Shown here in pieces: positions 1 through 9,730 of a stretch of 64,000 nt of DNA (positions are counted from its first letter, which is position 1; each line of letters opens with the position of its first letter). The stretch spans positions 27,451,691 to 27,515,690 of the forward strand of contig NC_035161.2 of assembly GCF_001659605.2 (NCBI RefSeq), written 5' to 3'. Below the pieces are notes generated by a model. It was not told the DNA's origin. It did no database searches and saw nothing but the letters and a program-made list of their open reading frames with translations. The position numbers and the translations under genes are program-made. This DNA is from Manihot esculenta. Taxonomy: Eukaryota > Streptophyta > Magnoliopsida > Malpighiales > Euphorbiaceae.

Positions 1-3000
1 ATCTTTTAATTTCAATAGAATTAAAATTAATCACATTTCTAAAAAAAGTTAGAATAGTATATAGAAATTATTTTAAATTTTTATTTATTTTGTTAATTTC
101 TGAAAAATTAAAACTAAAGTTTTAATTTTATTTTGAAGGTAACTTTTGTTTTTAGTTTGAAATACTTAGAAAGGTCATTTATAAAATTAATTAGATATTT
201 TTTATTTTTTATTATTTAAAATGTAAAAATTAAATTAAATTGTTTTATTTTAATTATTTAATTGAATTTTTACTATATTTTCTAATTTATATTTTTCATT
301 TGCATTTTTATTATTTTAGAAAAATTTTCATTTAAGACCTAAATAAATAATTTTTTATTGTATTTTACAGTTAATATAACATAAGTAAAATTTATTTTAA
401 TATGAATATGAGACTATTAAATAATTTGAATAGTTAATCAATAAATAAAAATTATTGGATTGGATTGAATTATGATTATAAATCCAAATAATAAATTTTA
501 TTATAAATTAAGATAGTCTTCGATCCAAATTTAATTCAAACCAACTATTCAACACACCTAATAACAATTAATTTCTCTGTTGAATTAATATTTATTGAAA
601 TCCAATGAAAATCACAAGCTATTGGAATCACCTCCTGCTTAAAATTCTGTCTCTCAAGCTCTTTAATGGATATGAAAGATGATATTGATAGCAGTTAGAG
701 GATAACAGATGTTAGCTGCCATGTCATCACATGAATCAATTTGGGTCAGTAGATGGTGCTATTTGTCCCATTCAAAAGATTGCTTAAGAGCTTATTCAAT
801 CCTTCATATGAGTTTGGCAGCTAAAATCAGCTTTTTACCTTGTTTTTTTTTTAACTACAAGGGTAATTTATAACAATTTCCTTTGTGTTGAAGTAATGAA
901 AAATTTTCATTATATATATATATATAAGTATTAGAAAGAAACAAAATAAAATAAAAAAATAATAAAATTACTTAATTAGACCAATTTATTTATAATTTTA
1001 AACGTTTAGATTAAAATATAAAATGGTATAATTTTTTTAGTCAAACTACAGTATTACTTATTTTGTAGTGGCATGATTAAATTGAGATGTAGTATATACA
1101 CGTATACATATAACCATTTAGCATTGGGGGAAATTGGGAAACGATGAGGAATATCATCATAATCAAGTAAGGAAATAATAAGGAGCATGTGAGTGGAAAT
1201 TTGTTCCTATCAAAGAAGGAAAGAAAAGTGAAATAATTGCAGCTAAAATTATGGTAAAGAGATCTAAATCATATCATTACATCCTAATATAATTATTAAT
1301 GCTTATACACAATTCTAGTCTTTGTATGATTTGCTTTAATTAATTAATTAATTTAACAAAACACTTAATTATATGAAGATATACAATTGCACAAGTCATG
1401 GCTTTCAATTTGATGGAGGCAAGTCAAAATCAAGATGGTGGGACAAAAGCTAGGCTTTTGAGTCATTTTGATTATAATGGTTGTTTGTGCATGAAAAAAA
1501 AAAGAGAAACTTTTAGTTCATCATCATGTTAGCTAGTGTTGCAGTCTTGGAACTGAGTTTGGTGACTTAGAAATTCAAGGATTAGGTTAAAACAAGGAAA
1601 GCTTTTATATCCTCACATGGGCTTGGAGACTTTATTATTAAAATTAATATGTTATCATATGGTCATGCTTGATGAATTTTGATGATCCAATTTAACTTAT
1701 GATGAATTCTTAGAGAAGCTGTTTCTTTTACCGAATATGTTTGTGTAAAATCCAAAAGCCTGGTTTATGGGGGAGATGAAAAAGCTTAAAAGCCAAGAAA
1801 TCCTGTGGGAGACAAAAGGAGACCCACAGAGCAGCAAAGCTCCTTGAATCAAGGCCTGTAAAGAAAGAACTTTTGGAAGGAAAGGGGATATGAAGAGTTA
1901 GGACACCAATCCTTATCCTGTCTGTCATGACAGATGTAGCAAAATTAAGGTTGCTTTGATTTTCAGGTAATGTATCTGTATATTTGGGGTCACTGCCCAT
2001 TTGCTTTCCTGCTCCTTATCATTGATCCCAGTTCCCTTTTATTTGTTTCTCAACATTTTTTCTCTCCTTAATATAATTAGAATAATAAATTGGGAAATCA
2101 ATTTTAACCCATGAATCTAAATGATCAAAAATATACTTATATTTTCACTTGACATAATAATAAATTATTTGTCTCGCTTTAATTTTTTTAAAAAATTATT
2201 AAAGAAATAACTAAATTTTATAGAATTATTATTATTATTTTCGTTAAAATGAATCGAATCAGATCAGATTAAATCAGTTAGATCTTAAGAGGTGATTATG
2301 CTTTGAACGAAAGAAAGTGGGGGTGGCAACGGAAAACGAACTGTTGGAGTTGGGCTTGGAATGAAGTCCACCTTGCGTTGTGGGAGAGGTTCGCAACCAA
2401 ACTTGGATCAAATATGTATATTTTTTTATTTGAAATTACCATATAATTTAAAAATATAATTGATCTTTTCAAGAAAATATAATATTTTAATTTTTTAAAT
2501 TCTCCGTATATACAAGAATATAGTAAACTTATGATGTAATTCACTTATTTTTTTCAAAGAAATGACGATTCTTCCCGTTCATAAAATCTACAGCTATCAT
2601 TTTTTTAATTGATTATTTAATCCATATGTTGCCTAGTTGGAATAGCAAGTGATCATTAAATAAATTACTGTACTGAAATGTGCTGAATGACATCATTTAA
2701 GGATTTGATTAATTCTGTAGAGATATGGCTCAACAAGGTGACAAATGGTGGTGACATGGCCATTGATTTTGTCGCCATGTGGCAGTTTGAAGTTAATGGT
2801 TGATGGTGATGTGTCATTTTATGATGACGAGGCATAAGATGTTAAGCATACGATAACATGATAAAAGATTGTATTGAAACAAATAAACACATGCTAAAGC
2901 AGCACAAGTATGGCTAGTAATTTTTTTTTTTTAACCTGTTGCATTACATAGCCGTTATTAGCAGTAAAATATAATTACAATAAAAGTATTTAATTAATTA

Positions 3001-4100
3001 ATTAATATAATTATTAATTAAAAAATAATTTTTAAATATAAAATTTAATGATTACATCTGTACAAATATTAAATTGATAGATGGTACAGTACTTTCTCTC
3101 TATTCAGTATGGAGAAAATTTTTTCTTTTTTAGTTTTTTTTTAAATAATTTTTTTTATATAATTTGTAGCCTCCTACGACTCATTGGAGTAGGAGAGGAC
3201 TCTCTTCCTCTATCTCAAATCTAGATTTGCTTTCTTCACTTTTGGGTGAGGTGTGCATAACTCTTTGATTGGATAATTTTGAAAAGAGAAAGGAAACTAA
3301 AGGAGGGAAAATAAAGAGTATTTTTCTTTTTCTTTTTTATTTTCCTTCTCTTGTTTGAATTAGTAAAAAATAAAATGGAAAGATGTGGGAAGAAATAAAA
3401 GAGAGAAAATAATGATATGTTTTTAAATTTACCATTATACTTTTTTTTATTTTTTTTATTGTTCATATATAGCTATATATGTAAATTTAAAAATAAAAGT
3501 ACATTTTTTCTTTATTTTCTCTCCAAATTGGAGAGAAAATAATATAAGAAAAATAAAAGTTATTTTTTTCCTCTTTATTTTCTCTCTCTTTTCAAACAAA
3601 AAAAGGAAAAATATTCATTATTTTGCATAGTTATTTTCGTTCCTTTCCTATTTTTCACATATCCAAACATACGCTAACACATTAACAGACTTTTTATGGA
3701 TTCTGCGTCTTTCTTCTCAGTATACTCCTTGTTGATTTTTAGATAGCAAGTAATTGGCTGCACTTTTACAGCTTGATCGGTGATGTTGACTCTGCTTCTT
3801 TACTATTTCTATGCTCATGGTCTTCTAAGTGTTTTTATAAAAAAATTATAGTGAAATTATTATATTATATATGATGTTTTTTATTATAGAAGTGAGGTAT
3901 TTATATAAAAATAATTATATTTTTTAAAAAATAAAATAAAATCTATTAGTCAGTTATCATATTTTTAAAATTTATTTATCTACTTATAAATTTTATTGAT
4001 TCATTTATTTTATTTTTGTTGATTTGTGTTCTACCATATAAATAATTTTACATAGTACAACGCATTTTACTGTATAATTTCTCAATTTTATGGTGATTCT
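1..4100. other. AT-rich intergenic DNA, no gene recognised
   Basis: No exon with recognisable protein similarity is visible on either strand. The open frames here (for example 1728-2000, 2296-2544 and 3236-3466 on the minus strand) are short, low in complexity and lack plausible splice partners. The stretch contains A/T runs, a (TA)8 tract at 911-926 and pyrimidine-rich patches around 3200-3600. Confidence 0.6.
911..926. repeat. (TA)8 microsatellite
   Basis: Eight uninterrupted TA units in AT-rich intergenic DNA. Confidence 0.8.
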
Positions 4101-4382
4101 ACTTTGGTTTCCTTAATTTCCTCTGATTTATGTTTTTTCAGTTTTCCTATGGTGATTGAAGATTGTGCAACAAGCTTTACATTCTCTTGTCGGATCTTTA
4201 GATTCGGGTCTTGTACCCATTTCAATTTAGAGTTTCTATATGGATCCTGGACTTTAGACCAAGTCACTTAAAAGCCTAAATGGTTGGGTCTTGTTTGAAT
4301 TTTCCTTTATATTTGGACCATGGCCATGTAATCTTGTTTTCTAATTAATGAATTTCTAGACTATTTTTTGTTAAAAAAATAT
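4100..4382 (+). repeat. Retroposon-like 3' end with short A tail
   Basis: A T/G-rich non-coding stretch, different in texture from its flanks, ends in the kind of tail seen in plant non-LTR retroposons: a run ending in ttgttaaaaaaat near 4370-4380. It abuts a similar segment on the opposite strand, so two tails meet. No coding frame, 5' end or target duplication could be defined. Confidence 0.25.
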
Positions 4383-5245
4383 AGAAATATTTTTTTATTA
4401 ACAAATAGGAATTTTATGAGAATGAAAGGGTTCAAGCCCAAAACATGTACATCCAGAATTACAAGGCCTCTAGGCTTAAAGAGAAAAAACTAACTCAGGA
4501 ACTCAAACTTAGAGACCCAACCCTAACCGGAGAAACAACCAGCTAACATCTCTGAATCCAAGCACATCCTTCTCCAGTCATGCCATCCAGCAAAGAGGAC
4601 CATCAACGGCAAAATAGAAAGCTCCATCTATCGAGTCAAAGAAGCATAAAATATACCGAAGCACCATCCAAGGGAAGAGGCTAGAGGCAGATTAAAGCCT
4701 GCCAAAGGAAAGGAGGAGGGAGGAAACCTGAAGACAGAGCCACCAGATCTGAGCAGCCAACAAGACAGCACTGGATATACAAGAGCTCAACCTCGGTCCA
4801 GAAAGGATGTCAATGGATCAGCTAAAAATGGCGAGGTCACGCTCTTTAGTGTTCCTAACACGCTTCTTGAGATTGGCCTTCGGAGCAACCACTCCTTACC
4901 TTCGTCAATTGATACAAATAATGAGCACCAACCACCACAACCTACACACAACCCTTGAAGAACACAAATCAAGAAACTCTAATAAAAAGAAACAAATTGA
5001 GAAAAGCTCAATCCTAAATTCCACCAGATTTGCTACTCAAAACAAGAGATAATGCACAAATAAGAGCAAATCTTCAAACAACCCTCAAAATGAATCCAAC
5101 AGATCTTTCACATAACGAAAGGAAATATATACAACAAATTTCGGAGAGGAAAAGTCCACCACTAGGCAGAAGGAAGGCAGAAAGCCCTCTCTCTATCCAG
5201 ACGGTTAAAAGTTCAAAGTGCATGTTGTATAGACATGGTTAGAAG
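4383..5245 (-). repeat. A-tailed non-coding retroposon-like segment, reverse orientation
   Basis: Read on the minus strand this is about 860 bp of T/G-rich sequence without a long frame. It ends in a stretch resembling plant LINE or SINE 3' ends followed by an A-rich tail at about 4383-4395. Its base composition is clearly more GC-rich than the neighbouring DNA. The internal frames at 4787-4972, 4807-5052 and 5030-5242 resemble nothing I know. No target duplication was found. Confidence 0.35.
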
Positions 5246-5542
5246 TTTTATAAGTTTATTTTGCATTGCTATTGATTTCTGTAATTATCAGGAAAGTATT
5301 ATGTTAAATATATATTAGTTAAAAATAACTCGAAATTAATTTTAAAAATAAGAATTTCAAAAGATATAAATAGTTTTTTAAACTATTTTTTAAATTTTAA
5401 CCTAATTATAAAAATAGGTTAAACAGTTTTGACTTTGGCAAACTAATCCTCGTTTAAATTTAACATAATTAATCAAATTTAAAGGTTATTGAAGTTTGGA
5501 AGCAATTGATGGTAATTATAAAGTTGAATATGAAAACATTAA

Positions 5543-5551
5543 TTAAAAAAT
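5543..5551. repeat. 9-bp target duplication, left copy (Mutator-like element 1)
   Basis: ttaaaaaat, identical to 6337-6345 on the other side of the element. Confidence 0.6.
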
Positions 5552-6336
5552 GAGAGATTTATTATTTAGTTCTTGGATATTATCATTATTAACAAGTCAG
5601 TCCCTGCATTTTTTAAAACTTATTAAAACGTCCTTATCTTTTCTCCTGAATCAACGAAATAGTCATTCCGTACTATTTTCCTTTAAAACTAGAGAAAATA
5701 TGAGAGAGAAAATTTTTAAAATTCAATTTTGTCCTCAAACAAAACCTTATTATTTAGTAATTGGATATTGTTATTATTAACAAATTAGTTTTTATATTTT
5801 CAGAAACTTATTAAAACGTTCTTATCTTTTCTTATATCTATTAAAACATATTTATCATTTCTTTCCGTCAATGAAATAGTCTCACCTCCTCCTAAAAAAG
5901 AAGAAAAAGAAGATGATAATGATGATGATGAAGAAGGGGAAGAAAATGATGATGATGAAGAAAAAAAAGAAAAAAAAGAAAAAGAAAAAAAGAAACAAAT
6001 AAAAAAAAAGAATAAAAAGAAAAATCGAAGAAGAATTGAAGAATAAGAAGAAGAAAAAGAAGAACCAAAGAATAAGAAGAAGAGGAGGAGGAAGAATCGA
6101 GGAGGAGGATGAGGAAGAATCAATAAGGAGGAGAAGGAGAAAGAGGAAGAGGAGAATGGAGTAATTTGGTTTTTTGTTATATTTTTAATGGTAAAAATAG
6201 ACAAAATGACTATTTTGTTAACGGAGAAAAAAGATAAATACATTTTAAAAGATAAATACAGTTTAATAGATTTCTGAAAATATAGGAACTGATTTTTTAT
6301 AATGACAATATCTAAGGATTAAATTGTAAATCTCCC
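5552..6336. mobile_element. Non-autonomous Mutator-like inverted-repeat element 1
   Basis: About 785 bp bounded by terminal inverted repeats of roughly 90 bp. The left end begins gagagatttattatttag. The right end, read in reverse complement, begins gggagatttacaatttaa, and both continue into similar text with tattatcattatt and ttattaaaacgt motifs. Identical 9-bp direct repeats (ttaaaaaat) flank it, the size typical of Mutator-superfamily insertions. A second copy of the end sequence lies inside at about 5742-5835. The core at 5880-6150 is a polypurine GAA/GAT-rich tract. There is no transposase; the 147-codon minus-strand frame at 5800-6243 is only a translation of this low-complexity core. 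Confidence 0.65.
5880..6150. repeat. Polypurine (GAA/GAT)-rich core tract
   Basis: Almost pure purine on the plus strand, with imperfect gaa, gat and gag triplets. It forms the interior of Mutator-like element 1. Confidence 0.8.
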
Positions 6337-6345
6337 TTAAAAAAT
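6337..6345. repeat. 9-bp target duplication, right copy (Mutator-like element 1)
   Basis: ttaaaaaat, identical to 5543-5551. Confidence 0.6.
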
Positions 6346-6357
6346 TGAATAAAATTA

Positions 6358-7025
6358 GAAAAATTTACTATTTAATCTCTGAGTATTGTCATTATTAACA
6401 AGTCAGTCCCTGCGTTTTTAGAATTCTATTAAAACGTCCTTATCTTTTCTCTCCGTCAATAAAATAATTTTTCCGTTCTTTTTTCCGATAAAAATAGATG
6501 AGGGATGAAAGAGAAAATTTTTAAAATCTAATTTTGCCCTCAAATAAAACCATTTATTTAGTCACTGGGTATTGACATTATTAACAAGTTAATCTTTACA
6601 ATTTTAGGAATCTATTAAAACATTTTTATTTTTTTCAGATCTATTAAAACGTTCTTATTGTTTCTCCTCGTTAATGAAATAGTTTCTCTTCTTCTTCAAA
6701 AAAAAAAAAGATGATGATGAAGAAGAAAAATAAAAAAAAAAAGAAAAAGGAGAAGAAAAAGAAATTGATGATAATGAAAAAGAAAAAGAAGAATAATAGC
6801 TTCTTTCTCCTCCTTAAAGAAAAAAAAAAAAAAAAAAGAGAAAGAATCAAAAGAGGAGGAGGAGACGAAGAGAGAGAGTAATTTAGTTTTTTACTATATT
6901 TTTAATGGTGAAAATAGATAAAAGAATTATTTTGTTGACGAAAAAAAAATTTTATTAGATTTTTGAAAATAAGAAACTGACTTATTAATAATGATAATAT
7001 TCAAGGACTAAATTATAAATTTATT
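6358..7025. mobile_element. Non-autonomous Mutator-like inverted-repeat element 2
   Basis: A sibling of the element at 5552-6336 with the same order of parts: left terminal repeat (6358 on), a spacer containing aaaatttttaaaatctaa, a second internal copy of the end at about 6545-6660, a polypurine core at about 6695-6880, and an inverted right end at about 6945-7025. Its flanks are 9-bp direct repeats of a different sequence, ataaaatta at 6349-6357 and 7026-7034, so it inserted independently. No transposase is encoded. Confidence 0.6.
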
Positions 7026-7034
7026 ATAAAATTA

Positions 7035-8104
7035 TAACAATATTATAAAATATTGAGAAAAATATTGAGAAAGCTGGATAAAAATTTTACAAATGTTAAA
7101 AATTTGACAAATTATTATAAAATTTTTAAACATTTGTATTATGTAGCTAACATAAAAGAAGATTTGACATATTTTTGTAATTATGTTTTATTCCCCTTCA
7201 ACTTAAACTAATTAAAAACTCAAACTGCTAAAAAATTAAAATTAAACTGAAATTATGGGTCAAACTAAATTTGTGTTAGAAATGAAATGAAGAAAACTAA
7301 TCACCAAATGAAAGTATGATTCAGTTTGTTAAAAAAAATATTTAAAATAAATTTTTATGAAATTATGAAATTTATTTTTATTTAAAATAAAAATTTTATA
7401 AATGAAAAAAAAAAAGAAATCTCATATTTTAAACATAAAATTTAATAAAAAAGAAATGAATTGATTGAATTTTTGTGAATATAATAGCTCGAATTGGGTC
7501 GAGCAGAAGAAGAAGAAAATGGTGCGAGTGCAGGAAGAAGGTTTGCCAATTATGCATTAGCTATTTCAAAGAAAATTAAAAATAGAAAATAGCAAACACA
7601 ACATCTCCACTAAACAAACCTATGCATATACACGTCTGTAAAATATAATTCAATTAATAATTAAATTAAGAATTATTAAATGAAACAATCATTTACATTA
7701 ATTTATATTTATATTTAAAAATTTATATTTTAAATATTAAAATCATAATTAATATGAAAAAATTAATATCAAATTAAAATATAATCTCTAAAATTTTTTA
7801 TTAATAAATATATAATTTTTTAATATAAAATAGTAAATATATTTTATATTTATTATATGCATTTTATGTAATAAATATTTATTATAAATAAATTTATATT
7901 ATATAAAAGATCATATATAAATTTTTATATATGCAAATTATTTACATAATATTCATATATGAAAAACTCTTTCATATTAAAAAAATAATAATATTAGATA
8001 AAATGAAATGTCATACGTTTTAATTTATAAAATTTTATTTCATATTATATTTTAAATTTTTATAAATAATTTATAATATGTATATCAAAAGCAAAATTAT
8101 TTTT
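7035..8104. other. AT-rich spacer, nothing recognised
   Basis: Extremely AT-rich DNA with many ataaat/ttatta words. No frame, RNA gene or repeat boundary could be supported. Confidence 0.6.
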
Positions 8105-9020
8105 TAATTAATGGATTTCTCTCTCTATATTTAAAATTTAACACTTTAGTCCCTCAACTTTAATTTCGTCCAAATTTAAATTCAATTCAAAAATTCTGTT
8201 AAGTCAATGATTTAAATCTAGTCAAATAAAAAAGAGTAAAATATCATCTCAAAAATATTCTTATCCTTCCTATCTTTTTCCTTCCTTTTCTCAAGTTAAT
8301 CTCTCTTCTCCCTTTTTCTATAGTTGTTACCGGTTCATCATTACCCTCGTTATTGCTACTACCGAAGCTTATGCATTTTTTTTCCCTCTCTTTTACCTTC
8401 CTTTTCTTAAGCTAATCTCTCTCCTCCCTTTTTCTATAGTTGTTGTCGGTTCATCATTATCCTCGTTATTGCTACTACTGAAGAAGAACCCTTTTCATCA
8501 CCGAGAAGAAGCCCTCCTTGTTGTCTCTACTATCTTCATCGTAGTTGTGAAGAAGTCGTTGTCATTTTCGCAATCCTCATTATTATCGCTTGAAGAAAAA
8601 CTCTTTATCGTCTTGCTGCCTTCGTCGAAGTTGTGAAGTTTCATCGTCATCGCTAGTATTTCATCAAAACCTCGAAGAAGCTCTCATCATCACCGCGAGT
8701 GGGAGGCGTAGCTACTGATAGAGGAACAATGAGCAACAAGTGATAGTGCGATGATGGTGGATGACAGAGGAACATTATCAAGTAATGATGACAAAATTGA
8801 GCTACTGTAAATGAATTGAATGCTAAGAAAGGAACTTTAAAATTTATCGAAATTAAATTTCAAGAATTAAAGTATTGAGTTTTAAAAAAGATAATTTAAT
8901 TATTTTTTTATGGCATTAACGATATTTTTATATAGATTGATTTTTAAATTTAACAGAAATAAATTTTAAAAATTGAAGTATTAGATTTTAAAAATAAAAG
9001 AGATAAATTTATTAATTATA
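8105..9020. mobile_element. Candidate inverted-repeat transposon (TIR family 2)
   Basis: The left end at about 8105-8205 (taattaatggatttctctct onward, with aacactttagtccctcaac) is an imperfect inverted match to the right end at about 8930-9020. A second, inner copy of the right-end text lies at about 8835-8915, suggesting a nested or duplicated end. The interior is pyrimidine-rich and holds a direct duplication (8280-8483). A clean target duplication was not found, so the exact limits are uncertain. A lone similar end lies at 54024-54110. Confidence 0.45.
8280..8483. repeat. Spaced direct duplication, two 88-bp copies 116 bp apart
   Basis: Copies at 8280-8367 and 8396-8483 share ccttccttttct, ctttttctatagttgtt, cggttcatcatta and cctcgttattgctactac, with about eight differences by eye. 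They lie inside the inverted-repeat candidate at 8105-9020. Confidence 0.75.
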
Positions 9021-9364
9021 AAAAAAATAATTTTTTATAAAAATAGAATAAGAATAAATAATAAAAAATATTATTAAAAATAAAAACATTTATTTTAAAG
9101 TTTATTTTACGAATCACAAAAAAAAAAACTTTAAGAATATACTATAATTTACTATTAATGTTATAAATATATATATTTTTTACAGTGACAAATTTAAAAA
9201 TTTTAATTTTCATTTTATTATCTAAAATTTAAAGTTTTAATAAATACAAAATTCTATTTTTTTTTTTTTATGAAATGGCCTTAAGTCAACTATTATTATT
9301 TAAATTAAAACAATTTGATTTTCTTCCCGCTCGCGGCAGCGAGGACATATGGTTTGAGGATATA

Positions 9365-9376
9365 ACACGTGTACCA
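9365..9376 (+). promoter_or_regulatory. G-box copy 1 (palindromic CACGTG core)
   Basis: acacgtgtacca, with CACGTG at 9366-9371, repeated exactly 59 bp downstream. G-boxes are bound by plant bZIP and bHLH factors such as HY5 and PIFs. The position about 360 bp before the photolyase ATG is consistent with light control, but binding is inferred. Confidence 0.5.
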
Positions 9377-9423
9377 AGTCCTATCCAAGATTTCTATGAG
9401 AAAAGGATTGGCTATCAACTTAT

Positions 9424-9435
9424 ACACGTGTACCA
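9424..9435 (+). promoter_or_regulatory. G-box copy 2 (palindromic CACGTG core)
   Basis: A second identical acacgtgtacca, with CACGTG at 9425-9430. Together with copy 1 it makes a paired site upstream of a light-dependent DNA repair gene. Confidence 0.5.
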
Positions 9436-9730
9436 CTGTCAGACAAATTTTCAAAAAAAAGAAAAAGCCAAAAGGTTTCACTATCCTCGGCTCACCCTCT
9501 GTTCTGAAACTAATCTTTTTCTTCTCTCTTTCTCTGTGAATCGTTACTTGCTCTGCAACTCTATGCCTCGTTCGCTCATCAAACGACGCTCCTAGCGGAA
9601 CTCCTCTCTTTTCTCTGTAGATGGTTCTCCTCTCTCCCTCACCAAACAACGCTAACCCGCTTTTCTCTCACCAAACGATGTCGGCATTCCCTTTTTACTA
9701 AGCAAAAGCTTTTGGACAATTGATTTTTTT

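Larger units (their letters stand above)
9021..9730 (+). promoter_or_regulatory. Upstream region and 5' leader of the photolyase gene
   Basis: The 700 bp before the photolyase start contain an A/T-rich distal part. A CT-rich stretch at about 9500-9700, with ctctctttctctctg-like text, is typical of a plant 5' leader. Two G-box copies lie at 9365-9435. The overlapping frames on both strands here (9275-9595 plus, 9305-9649 minus) show no known domain and are probably chance. A TATA box could not be assigned with confidence. Confidence 0.4.

Noticed and set aside
4787..5242. Three short overlapping frames as a small gene
   Set aside because: They overlap on both strands inside a reverse-oriented A-tailed segment and show no known similarity.
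5800..6243. A 147-codon minus-strand frame rich in Ser and Phe
   Set aside because: It is a translation of the polypurine core of a Mutator-like element; low complexity, no domain.
9275..9649. Coding sequence upstream of the photolyase gene on either strand
   Set aside because: Overlapping frames on both strands without recognisable domains, in a region that looks like promoter and CT-rich leader.
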